A stretch of DNA of 45,191 bases from Pseudomonas tehranensis (GTDB lineage Bacteria; Pseudomonadota; Gammaproteobacteria; Pseudomonadales; Pseudomonadaceae). The notes beneath the pieces are model-generated. The model made no database searches and was not told where the DNA came from. It saw nothing but the letters and a program-made list of their open reading frames with translations. The position numbers and the translations under genes are program-made. The stretch spans positions 1-45,191 of the forward strand of contig NZ_JABWQV010000022.1 of assembly GCF_014268615.1 (NCBI RefSeq). The letters run 5' to 3'. Shown piece by piece: positions 8,254 to 15,621 of this stretch; positions within the stretch are counted from its first letter, which is position 1, and every line of letters starts with the position of its first letter.

Positions 8254-8316
8254 ATCGCGAGCAGGCTCGCTCCCACATTCACCACAAATCCCTGTGGGAG
8301 CGAGCCTGCTCGCGAT
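8254..8316. repeat. REP inverted pair
   Basis: ATCGCGAGCAGGCTCGCTCC with CACA at 8254-8277 and its reverse complement at 8293-8316 flank a 15-base loop, a compact doublet. It follows the lyase gene. Confidence 0.85.
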
Positions 8317-8357
8317 AGCGGTTTGTCTGAATCGACTATGCTGGATGTGCCGCTATC

Positions 8358-8381
8358 ATCGCGAGCAAGCTCACTCCCACA
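8358..8381. repeat. Single REP sequence
   Basis: ATCGCGAGCAAGCTCACTCC with CACA matches the common REP with one base change. It ends 9 bases before the DinB-like start codon, so it lies in that gene's untranslated leader. Confidence 0.75.
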
Positions 8382-8390
8382 AGGTGCCCC

Positions 8391-8945
8391 ATGAACTATT
8401 TCCTGGCCCAGGCCCTGAACAACCAATGGGCCAACCACAGGTTGCTCGGCGCCTGCGCGCAGTTGAGCGAGGCCGAATACGAGGCGCCGCGCACGGGGTT
8501 CTTCCCGTCCATCCAGGCCACGCTTTGCCACATCCTGGAGGTGGACCGCTATTACCTCACTGCTCTGGAAGGCGACCGTGACGGCCAGATAAAGGACTTC
8601 TCCCAGACGCTGGCCTTTGCGGCACTGAGGCACAACCAAACTCAAACCGACCAGCGGCTGGTGGCATTTTGCGAAGCCCTGCGGGAAAAAGACCTCGCCC
8701 GCTTCGTCGATCTGGTGCGTGCCGAAGGTGTGGTGCGCGAACGAATCGACCGGCTGCTGTTGCACCTGTTCGAACATCAGATCCATCATCGCGGACAGGT
8801 CCACACCATGCTCAGTGCCACCCACGTCAAACCGCCGCAACTCGATGAATTCTTCCTCGACTGCGACCGCAGGTTTCGCGCAGCAGAGGAGCAGGCACTG
8901 CAGCTCGGCGAAGACCGCGTCTGGCGCAACTACCTGCCGGGCTGA
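8391..8945 (+). CDS. DinB family protein
   Basis: A 184-residue DinB/YfiT-like four-helix-bundle protein. The three metal-binding histidines typical of the fold are visible: LCHILEVDRYY (near residue 47) and HQIHHRGQVHTML (near residues 127-136). The N-terminus NYFLAQALNNQWANHRL is the usual first helix. Family members are metal-dependent thiol transferases or stress proteins of unknown substrate; this protein is not the DinB DNA polymerase. It starts next to a REP copy, with AAGG as a weak ribosome-binding site, and precedes the DUF6152/DUF6644 pair by 26 bases, so the three are probably co-transcribed. Confidence 0.88.
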   Translation: MNYFLAQALNNQWANHRLLGACAQLSEAEYEAPRTGFFPSIQATLCHILEVDRYYLTALEGDRDGQIKDFSQTLAFAALRHNQTQTDQRLVAFCEALREKDLARFVDLVRAEGVVRERIDRLLLHLFEHQIHHRGQVHTMLSATHVKPPQLDEFFLDCDRRFRAAEEQALQLGEDRVWRNYLPG

Positions 8946-8971
8946 ACCGATGATCCAACAGGAGACCTGCC

Positions 8972-9322
8972 ATGAAACACATACTCGGTTGCATCGGCTT
9001 CTCGTTGATGCTGGTGGCAACGACCGCCCTGGCCCATCACGGCTGGAGCGAGTACAACACTGACAATCCCCTGCAACTCAACGGAACGATAGAAGAATCC
9101 GGCTATTCGCACCCCCATGGCTTCGTGCGCCTGAAAACGCCGGACAAAACCTGGACCGTGGTCCTCGCCCCGCCATCACGCATGGAGAACCGGGGCCTGA
9201 GCAAGGACATGCTCAAGCCTGGCAACCAGGTGGGTGTGGCCGGCTATCCCAACCGCAACAAACCCGATGAGTTGCGCGCAGAACGCATCACCGTCGACAA
9301 CAAGACCGTCGAGTTGCGCTGA
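8972..9322 (+). CDS. DUF6152-like small periplasmic protein with predicted N-terminal His-His
   Basis: A 116-residue exported protein. The signal peptide (residues 1-21) ends TTALA, so the mature chain should start His22-His23-Gly-Trp-Ser. The body is a small beta-rich domain (GTIEESGYSHPHGFVRLKTP, then KDMLKPGNQVGVAGYPN), matching what I know of DUF6152. Its function is unknown. An exposed N-terminal histidine is the main ligand in copper histidine-brace proteins, so metal binding is an open possibility, not a claim. AGGAG precedes the ATG. The stop codon overlaps the next start (TGATG), so it is translationally coupled to a membrane protein. Confidence 0.8.
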   Translation: MKHILGCIGFSLMLVATTALAHHGWSEYNTDNPLQLNGTIEESGYSHPHGFVRLKTPDKTWTVVLAPPSRMENRGLSKDMLKPGNQVGVAGYPNRNKPDELRAERITVDNKTVELR

Positions 9323-9828
9323 TGCAGGCCCTCGAGGCAGGCAACGACCCGCAAGGCTGGTTGGACCGGCTGGAGGGTTCAGCCTTGGCGCAGGCCATGC
9401 GCGGCGAACTGTGGCTCTACCCGTCGGTTGAGGTGGTACACATCATCGGGTTTTCGCTGTTGGTGGGCGCGGTGGTGATGTTCGATTTGCGGGTGCTGGG
9501 GGTATCCAAGGGCATTGCCGTGACGGCGTTGGCCCGCCACCTACTGCCCTGGGCCCTTGCGGCCCTGCTGTTGATCGTGCCCGCCGGCTTGCTGATGTTC
9601 AGCGCCCATCCCCATGACTTCGCCGGCAACGGCGTGTTTATCCTCAAGCTGAGCCTGATTGCCGCAGCGGGCCTCAACGCCTTGGTGTTTCACCTCGGTA
9701 TTTATCGCACGGTCAGCCAATGGAACACCGCCAGCGCGGCACCCGGACTGGCAAAAGCGCAGGCGGTGCTGTCTGTGGCGATATGGTTCACGGTGGTGTT
9801 GTGTGGGCGCTTGCTGGCTTACACCTGA
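9322..9828 (+). CDS. DUF6644-like inner-membrane protein
   Basis: A 168-residue protein with about four transmembrane helices (residues about 38-57, 72-93, 105-127 and 143-165). Conserved-looking histidines sit in or near them: VEVVHIIGFSLLVGAVVMFD, SAHPHDF and ALVFHLGIY. It starts on the last base of the DUF6152 stop codon. The pairing of a small exported DUF6152 protein with a histidine-bearing membrane protein recurs in bacteria as far as I recall, and suggests metal or haem handling. No activity is established. Family assignment is by overall character rather than a unique motif. Confidence 0.75.
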   Translation: MQALEAGNDPQGWLDRLEGSALAQAMRGELWLYPSVEVVHIIGFSLLVGAVVMFDLRVLGVSKGIAVTALARHLLPWALAALLLIVPAGLLMFSAHPHDFAGNGVFILKLSLIAAAGLNALVFHLGIYRTVSQWNTASAAPGLAKAQAVLSVAIWFTVVLCGRLLAYT

Positions 9829-9830
9829 GA

Positions 9831-9863
9831 TAAAAAATGCGATGGCCGCTTGCCGGCCATCGC
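9831..9863 (-). terminator. Rho-independent terminator of the acoXABC-bdhA operon
   Basis: A perfect 10-base stem (GCGATGGCCG at 9839-9848, CGGCCATCGC at 9854-9863) with a 5-base loop is followed on the minus strand by a run of six T. It lies just beyond the bdhA stop codon and before the convergent DUF6644-like gene. Confidence 0.9.
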
Positions 9864-9885
9864 CAATCGCCCAGCTCGGGCGCGC

Positions 9886-10980
9886 TCAGATCCTTGCAGG
9901 TGACACGATAATCTTCACGTTGTGCTCCTTGTTGTTGACCAGTTCCTCGAACCCCTGGCCAACGATCTGCTCCAGCTGGATTCGCCCGGTCACCAGCGGC
10001 GAGATGTCCAGGCGCCCATCGGCGATGAAGGCGATCACGTCAGCGAACTCACCGTTATAGGCCAGCGCACCGAGCACCTGCTTTTCGGTGGACACCAGCT
10101 CGAAGAAGTTGAATTGGCTGGGCTCCTCGAAAATCCCCACCAGCACACATTTGCCGGCCTTGCGGATCAGGTCGATGGCGAGTTTGGCGGTGTGTTTGTT
10201 GCCGATGCACTCGAAGCTGACATCGGCGCCGAGGCCAGCGGTCAGGCGACGGACTTCGGCCAGGGCGTCGCACTCGTTCGGATCGATCACATGGCTGGCA
10301 CCCACTTCCAGGGCCTTGGCTTTGCGCGCGCCGGACATCTCCAGGGCAATCACCTGCGCCGCGCCGGCAGCCTTGGCGCACATGATGGTGCACAGGCCAA
10401 TAGTACCGGCGCCGACCACCACCACGTTCTGGCCCAACAGGCTGCCGGCCTTTTTCACCGCATGCATACCCACTGCCAACGGCTCGATCAGCGCGCCGGC
10501 TTCGGCGGGAAAATCAGCTGGCAATTTGTAAAGCAGGTTGGCCGGTACATTGACCAGTTCGGCAAACGCACCGTTGTTCATCAGCCCGGTGAACGCCAGG
10601 TTTTCGCAGATGTTGTAGAGTCCGTGGGTGCAGTAATAGCAGGTGCCGCAATGCTGGCAAGCATCGGCCGCCACCGGCTCACCGACGCTGAAACCCTCGA
10701 CACCGGCCCCAAGCTCGACGATTTCACCGCAGAATTCATGGCCGAGGATGCACTGGCCCTTGATGCCGGTCAGCGGATGCGGTGCGTCCACCGGAATAAA
10801 CACCGGACCGGCCACATATTCATGCAGGTCAGAGCCACAGATGCCGCACCATTGCACGCGAATCTGCACCCAACCGGCCGGCGGCGAAATGGGCAGCGGC
10901 ACGTCTTCGACGCGGATGTCGTTGCGGCCATGCCAGACAGCGGCGCGCATGCTGCGGGTAGGCTTGATTGAAACGTTCAT
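9886..10980 (-). CDS. bdhA: 2,3-butanediol dehydrogenase, zinc-dependent MDR family
   Basis: A 364-residue medium-chain alcohol dehydrogenase. It has a catalytic zinc site (CGICGSDLHEY and GHEFCGE), a structural zinc loop (CQHCGTCYYCTHGLYNIC) and a Rossmann motif (VVVGAGTIGLC). It should oxidise 2,3-butanediol to acetoin with NAD+, feeding the acetoin dehydrogenase encoded just upstream. CTGGAGG precedes the ATG. It is the last gene of the acoXABC-bdhA operon, before a clear terminator. Related polyol dehydrogenases look similar, so the butanediol assignment leans on the operon. Confidence 0.88.
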   Translation of the reverse strand: MNVSIKPTRSMRAAVWHGRNDIRVEDVPLPISPPAGWVQIRVQWCGICGSDLHEYVAGPVFIPVDAPHPLTGIKGQCILGHEFCGEIVELGAGVEGFSVGEPVAADACQHCGTCYYCTHGLYNICENLAFTGLMNNGAFAELVNVPANLLYKLPADFPAEAGALIEPLAVGMHAVKKAGSLLGQNVVVVGAGTIGLCTIMCAKAAGAAQVIALEMSGARKAKALEVGASHVIDPNECDALAEVRRLTAGLGADVSFECIGNKHTAKLAIDLIRKAGKCVLVGIFEEPSQFNFFELVSTEKQVLGALAYNGEFADVIAFIADGRLDISPLVTGRIQLEQIVGQGFEELVNNKEHNVKIIVSPARI

Positions 10981-11034
10981 AGGGTTGCCTCCAGAATTTT
11001 GTAGGGGCGACGAATCACCTCGCCGCCCGCCCGA

Positions 11035-12147
11035 TCAATGCTGCTCAATGAACTCGAGGATCAGCCGGTTGACCTGCTCGGCCGCTTCCATTTGCACCAT
11101 GTGCCCCTGGCCGGGCAGCACCTCCACCTGGGCATGCAGCCCGTCGCTGTGGGCCACCGGGATGATTGCGTCGTCGCTGCCCCAGATCACCAGGGTCGGC
11201 ACCTCGCCGGCCTGCACCACTTCGCGCAAGTCCGTTTGCTGGCGACCGTCGGCGAACAGCGTCGCTGACAGTTGCAGCAGCGCTGCGTCTACGCCCTCCA
11301 GGCGCTTGTACTTGAGCATGTCATCGAGCATCTGCCGGTTGACCAGCTCGGCATTGGAGAACAGTTGCACCAGTTGCGGCTTGAGGGCGTTGCGGTTGGC
11401 CGCTTCGACAAAGCCTTTGAGGTAGCTGCCATTGATCTGCGCGCCCAGCCCGGCGCTGCCGATCAAGGTCAGCGACCGTACTCGCTGGGGCATCAGGCGC
11501 GCGGCGTTCAGCGACACCGCCCCACCCATGGAATGCCCCACCAGATGCACAGCGTTGATGTCCAGGTGATCGAGCAAGGCAAGCACCACCGCGCTCAGTT
11601 CGTCCAGGTCTCCGCGTTGCAGTGTCTTGGCGGATTCGCCGTGGCCCGGCAGGTCCAGCGCGATGACCCGACGCCCGGCCGCCAACGCCTCGTGGTTGAA
11701 CAGCCAGTTGTTCAGGTCGCCGCCAAAACCATGCACCAGCAGCAGCGGCGTGCCGCCCTCGCCACGCTCGAAAAAGCGGATCACCCGGCCGTCCAGTTCG
11801 ATTTTCTGAGGTTTCGGGCCACTGTCTTCGTCGGCAGCGTCGCCGGGCACAAAGGTCGATTGGAACTGCTCAATGACCGCATCGATCTCGGCATCGCTGG
11901 CTTCGCCGTCGACGACAATGCCGAGCAAGGCGCCGACCGCCAGGGTTTCATCCTGCCGGGCGACCTGTCGGCGCAATATCCCGGAAAAGGGTGCTTCGAC
12001 ACTGCTGGAGATCTTGTCGGTTTCCACGTCCAGCACTTCATCACCCTTGGTGATGGCCTGGCCCTGCTCCTTGAGCCAGGCATCGACCCGGCCCTCGGTC
12101 ATCGACAGGCCCCACTTGGGCATGGTCAGGGTATGAATCTGGCTCAT
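11035..12147 (-). CDS. acoC: Acetoin dehydrogenase E2 (lipoyl domain plus alpha/beta hydrolase)
   Basis: A 370-residue protein. Residues 1-80 are a lipoyl domain, with lipoylated Lys45 in VETDKISS. Residues about 130-368 are an alpha/beta-hydrolase fold with nucleophile GHSMGG. This architecture, instead of the usual CHAT-type acetyltransferase, marks acetoin dehydrogenase E2, which passes the acetyl group from cleaved acetoin to CoA. The start MSQIHTLTMPKWGLSMTEG at 12147 was preferred over an ATG five codons upstream because it begins at the conserved lipoyl edge and overlaps the acoB stop in a TGATG. No dedicated E3 gene is present, so a housekeeping lipoamide dehydrogenase probably serves. 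Confidence 0.92.
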   Translation of the reverse strand: MSQIHTLTMPKWGLSMTEGRVDAWLKEQGQAITKGDEVLDVETDKISSSVEAPFSGILRRQVARQDETLAVGALLGIVVDGEASDAEIDAVIEQFQSTFVPGDAADEDSGPKPQKIELDGRVIRFFERGEGGTPLLLVHGFGGDLNNWLFNHEALAAGRRVIALDLPGHGESAKTLQRGDLDELSAVVLALLDHLDINAVHLVGHSMGGAVSLNAARLMPQRVRSLTLIGSAGLGAQINGSYLKGFVEAANRNALKPQLVQLFSNAELVNRQMLDDMLKYKRLEGVDAALLQLSATLFADGRQQTDLREVVQAGEVPTLVIWGSDDAIIPVAHSDGLHAQVEVLPGQGHMVQMEAAEQVNRLILEFIEQH

Positions 12148-13163
12148 CAGCGCTTGCTCCACTCGATCACGTTGAGCACGGCTTGTTCGATCTTCGCCGC
12201 GTCAGGGATGTACAGGTCTTCCAGGGCATCGGAGAACGGCACCGGGGTATGGGGCGCGGTGACCATTTCGATCGGTGCCTTGAGCGCGCCGAAGGCTTTT
12301 TGCGCGACCAGCGCCGAGATGTCCGTGGCCATGGAACAGCGCGGGTTGGCCTCATCGATGACCACCAGACGCCCGGTCTTCTCCACGCTTTCGAGGATGC
12401 TGTCCTCGTCCATCGGGCTGGTGGTGCGCAGGTCGATGACCTCGCAGTCGATGCCGCGCCCGGCCAGGCTGCGCGCGGCGTCCATCGCGGTGTTGACCAT
12501 GCGCCCGTACGAGACCAGGGTCACGTCCTTGCCGTCGCGCAGGAAGTTGGCCTCGCCGAAAGGAATGGTATAGAGCTCTTCCGGCACCTCGCCCTGCATG
12601 CTGTAGAGCAACTTGTGCTCGCAGAAGATCACCGGGTCGTTGTCGCGAATGGCCTGGATCAGCAGGCCCTTGGCGTCGTAGGGCGACGACGGGCACACCA
12701 CTTTCAGCCCCGGGATGTGCGTCCACAGGGAGGTGAGCATCTGCGAATGCTGGGCGGCGGCGCGCAGACCGGCACCGACCATGGTACGGATCACCAGCGG
12801 CGTGGAGGCCTTGCCGCCGAACATGTAGCGAAACTTCGCCGCCTGGTTGAGGATCTGGTCCAGGCAGCACCCGGCAAAGTCGACGAACATCAGTTCGCAC
12901 ACCGGGCGCACGCCGCAGGTCGCCGCCCCGACCGCCGCACCGACGTAACCGATTTCCGACAGCGGCGTATCCAGCACACGCCCGGGGAACTGGTCGTAAA
13001 GCCCCTTGGTGACGCCGAGCACACCGCCCCAGGCGTCGTTTTCACCGGGCGCACCGGCGCCACCGGCGACGTCCTCGCCCATGATGAAGACGCTGGCGTC
13101 GCGGCGCATTTCCTGGGCCAAGGCTTCGTTGATTGCCTGCTGATAGCTGATTTTTCTCGCCAT
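12147..13163 (-). CDS. acoB: Acetoin dehydrogenase E1 beta subunit
   Basis: A 338-residue transketolase-like protein, the usual E1-beta length. The N-terminus MARKISYQQAINEALAQEM leads to FIMGEDVAGGAGAPGENDAW, the E-D pair being the thiamine-diphosphate glutamate region. A C-terminal transketolase domain carries VIDLRTTSPMDEDS. With AcoA it forms the thiamine-diphosphate heterotetramer that cleaves acetoin to acetaldehyde and a bound acetyl unit. It starts 48 bases after acoA and overlaps acoC. Confidence 0.95.
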   Translation of the reverse strand: MARKISYQQAINEALAQEMRRDASVFIMGEDVAGGAGAPGENDAWGGVLGVTKGLYDQFPGRVLDTPLSEIGYVGAAVGAATCGVRPVCELMFVDFAGCCLDQILNQAAKFRYMFGGKASTPLVIRTMVGAGLRAAAQHSQMLTSLWTHIPGLKVVCPSSPYDAKGLLIQAIRDNDPVIFCEHKLLYSMQGEVPEELYTIPFGEANFLRDGKDVTLVSYGRMVNTAMDAARSLAGRGIDCEVIDLRTTSPMDEDSILESVEKTGRLVVIDEANPRCSMATDISALVAQKAFGALKAPIEMVTAPHTPVPFSDALEDLYIPDAAKIEQAVLNVIEWSKR

Positions 13164-13211
13164 GATGGGATTCTCTATTCTTGTTTTATCAGGAGCGCTT
13201 GATGAAGGCGT

Positions 13212-14189
13212 TCAGGGATAGGAGACGTAGACGTCGGTCAGCAGGTCCGCCGCCGTGGGCTTGGGATCGGACTTGGCCTTGTACACCGCGTTTTCGATCA
13301 GCTGTTCCACTTCCTTGTCGATCTGGTCCAACTGCTCGGCCGCCAGCAGCCCGGACCGGGTGGTGCGTTCGCGAAACTGCATCAGGCAGTCCTGATTTTC
13401 ACGGAAATGCTTGACCTCATCGGGAGCCCGGTAGGTCTGTGCGTCACCTTCGAAGTGGCCGTAATAGCGGGTCAGCTTGACCTCGATCAGTGACGGCCCT
13501 TCCCCGGCCCGGGCGCGCTCGACGGCGGCCCCGGCCGCTTCATGGACGGCGAAGAAGTCAAAGCCATCCACCGTCACCCCGGGCATGCCGAAGCCGGCGG
13601 CGCGGTCAGCGATGTGATCGCAGGCCACCGACCAATTGGACGCGGTGGCTTCGGCGTAGCCATTGTTTTCCGCGATGAACAGGCACGGCAGGTTCCACAC
13701 CGAGGCCATGTTCATGGCTTCGAACACCGCGCCTTCGTTGGAACCGCCGTCACCAAAGAACACCACGGCGACGCTGTCGGTGCCCTTGAGCCGAGCGGCC
13801 AGCGCGGCGCCCACCACCAGGGGCGCGCCGGCACCAACAATGCCATTGGCGCCGAGCATGCCTTTCTCGAAATCGGCGATGTGCATGGAGCCGCCCTTGC
13901 CTTGGCAGACGCCGGTCTTCTTGCCGTAGATCTCGGCCATCATTCCGTACACGTCCACGCCCTTGGCGATGCAATGGCCGTGGCCACGGTGGTTGGAGGC
14001 GATGCAATCGTCATCGCCCAAATGGGCCATGACGCCGGCGGCCGACGCCTCTTCGCCGGCATACAGGTGGACGAAGCCGGGGATCTCGCCGGTGGCGAAT
14101 TCCACGTGCAGGCGCTCTTCGAAAGCGCGGATGGTGCGCATCACCTGGTAGGCGTGCAGCAGTTGATCGGGGGTGAGCGGTGTCGACAT
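13212..14189 (-). CDS. acoA: Acetoin dehydrogenase E1 alpha subunit
   Basis: A 325-residue thiamine-diphosphate-dependent E1-alpha. The cofactor motif runs from GDGGSNEG to IAENN (GDG-X about 26-NN) near residues 150-180. HLYAGEEASAAGVMAHL and NHRGHGHCIAKG are the conserved E1-alpha entry-loop features. The ribosome-binding site is CTGGAG. It starts two bases after the acoX stop codon, so translation is probably coupled. It works with AcoB and AcoC in acetoin breakdown. Confidence 0.95.
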   Translation of the reverse strand: MSTPLTPDQLLHAYQVMRTIRAFEERLHVEFATGEIPGFVHLYAGEEASAAGVMAHLGDDDCIASNHRGHGHCIAKGVDVYGMMAEIYGKKTGVCQGKGGSMHIADFEKGMLGANGIVGAGAPLVVGAALAARLKGTDSVAVVFFGDGGSNEGAVFEAMNMASVWNLPCLFIAENNGYAEATASNWSVACDHIADRAAGFGMPGVTVDGFDFFAVHEAAGAAVERARAGEGPSLIEVKLTRYYGHFEGDAQTYRAPDEVKHFRENQDCLMQFRERTTRSGLLAAEQLDQIDKEVEQLIENAVYKAKSDPKPTAADLLTDVYVSYP

Positions 14190-14191
14190 TT

Positions 14192-15262
14192 TTATTCTCC
14201 AGGGGTGTCTTGAAAGTTCAGGGGGTGTTGCGGGTGTTCGCGACCAATGGCCAAGAGACGCTGTTGCGCGGTGTAGGCCAGCACCGCGTTGACATCGATG
14301 CTCAGTGGGCCTGCGGCATCGAGGGTGACCGTGGGTCGGTCCTGGGCGTTGAATTCGATTTCCCGTTCGCCGTCCAGGGCCAGGGTGCCGCAGGACAGCG
14401 ACAAGCCCTGGGGGACGCCAGGGGCCAAGGGGCCGGCGGCAAGCACGCCACAGCCTTGCAGCAAGCCGGGGGCCAGCGGCACCAGCAACGCCTCGGGCGA
14501 TTGCGGGTCAAGGCGCATCCAGGCGCCGCCCGGTGCCTGGCGGGACACTGGAAACCACAAGCCGCACAGGGCTGACAGGCCGATGGATTGCGGTTCGGCA
14601 AAGGTCACAAAGACCTCGGCCAGGTCCGCCGCCCGGCTGATAGCCCGCGCACCGACAAAACGTAGCGGCGACACGGCGACATCCACCAGGGCGACTTCCC
14701 GCAAGCCGCGTTCGGGATCGCACACCAACAAGCGTTTGTTGCGGCGCAGGCCGATCTGCGCAGGTATCCGGCCGCTGGCGTACAACCCGCCGGCCAACCC
14801 GGCGCTGGTGGCTTCGCGCAGTTCGGGGAAGGCGTTGTTGGTGCCGGTGGACAGGGTCAGCAGCGGGATGTCGCCAACCTCAGCCGCCACAGCTTTGTGG
14901 GTACCGTCGCCGCCGAGCACGGCAATCAGCGCCACCTCGCGTTCGGCCATCAGCCGCGCGGCGCAACGCGTGTCTTCGACGGTCTGGCGCAAGGTCAGGT
15001 CAAGAAACTCCAGGGCCGGCCAATGGCTGCTGCGCGCCTGGCGGCTGTGGCTGTTTTTCAGAACGGCGGCGGCGATGCCGGTCATGTCGGTCGGCATCAA
15101 GACGTGCTCGATACCGGTGGCACCGAAGGCGGCCAGCAGCCGCTGGATCACCGAGACTTTGTCGGTGCTGGAAAACAACCCGGCGTTGGCGGTCAGGCGG
15201 CGAACATCGCGCCCCGAAGCCGGGTTGGCAATGATGCCCACGGTCAGTGGACGGCGGCTCAT
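14192..15262 (-). CDS. acoX: AcoX, ATP-NAD kinase-like protein of acetoin operons
   Basis: A 356-residue protein with the NAD kinase/diacylglycerol kinase-type nucleotide motif GGDGTHK near residue 119. The N-terminus VGIIANPASGRDVRRL and TLSTGTNNAFPE are shared with AcoX proteins. AcoX is the first gene of many proteobacterial aco operons, but it is dispensable in some and its biochemical role is not settled. Here it is also the promoter-proximal gene, behind a sigma-54 promoter with a leader of about 105 bases, and it runs straight into acoA. Confidence 0.88.
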   Translation of the reverse strand: MSRRPLTVGIIANPASGRDVRRLTANAGLFSSTDKVSVIQRLLAAFGATGIEHVLMPTDMTGIAAAVLKNSHSRQARSSHWPALEFLDLTLRQTVEDTRCAARLMAEREVALIAVLGGDGTHKAVAAEVGDIPLLTLSTGTNNAFPELREATSAGLAGGLYASGRIPAQIGLRRNKRLLVCDPERGLREVALVDVAVSPLRFVGARAISRAADLAEVFVTFAEPQSIGLSALCGLWFPVSRQAPGGAWMRLDPQSPEALLVPLAPGLLQGCGVLAAGPLAPGVPQGLSLSCGTLALDGEREIEFNAQDRPTVTLDAAGPLSIDVNAVLAYTAQQRLLAIGREHPQHPLNFQDTPGE

Positions 15263-15378
15263 GGCGCCACCGCCAGTGGCTCAAATAAATGACCTGGGCA
15301 GCAACACCCTCGGTGCAAAGACATAGAACACCTCGTTTTTATTATTGGAAGGCCGACCGGGCCGGTTGCAGACGCTAG

Positions 15379-15394
15379 AGCAAGGGCGGTGCCA
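15379..15394 (-). promoter_or_regulatory. Sigma-54 (-24/-12) promoter of acoXABC-bdhA
   Basis: Read on the minus strand the site is TGGCACC-GCCC-TTGCT, matching the RpoN consensus TGGCACG-N4-TTGCW at 15 of 16 positions when N is allowed, with correct spacing. Transcription would start near 15368, about 105 bases before the acoX ATG. The divergent gene encodes a sigma-54 activator, so the promoter and its regulator agree. Confidence 0.9.
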
Positions 15395-15471
15395 GTTGTC
15401 TATAAAAGCGCCGAAACGCCCGGAACAGAGCCTTCCGGACGCGTGCCAGGATGGAAGTCACCCAGGCGCTG

Positions 15472-15488
15472 TGAGACGCGACATGTCA
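15472..15488. promoter_or_regulatory. Promoter-proximal AcoR upstream activating site (imperfect palindrome)
   Basis: TGAGACG-CGA-CATGTCA is a 17-base dyad with the left half identical to the distal site and the right half matching 5 of 7. Its centre is about 112 bases upstream of the predicted start of acoX transcription, a normal distance for a sigma-54 enhancer. Confidence 0.7.
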
Positions 15489-15514
15489 GCCTGCACGAGG
15501 TTCTGTCGAGACAC

Positions 15515-15531
15515 TGAGACGTGGCGTCTCA
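15515..15531. promoter_or_regulatory. Distal AcoR upstream activating site (perfect palindrome)
   Basis: TGAGACG-TGG-CGTCTCA is a perfect 7+3+7 dyad. Its centre is 43 bases (about four helical turns) from the proximal site, so two AcoR dimers would sit on the same face of the DNA. It lies about 90 bases before the acoR start codon and could also mediate autoregulation. Confidence 0.75.
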
Positions 15532-15621
15532 CCCCGGCTGGTGCGTTTCACCGTGCTTGTCTGCGATCGACGATCGGCGCTTAATGAGCGCACAACGATA
15601 AGAAGCTGAAACGGAGGCCCT

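Noticed and set aside
8391..8945. DinB as DNA polymerase IV
   Set aside because: The protein is a 184-residue four-helix metal-binding DinB-fold protein, unrelated to the polymerase of that name.
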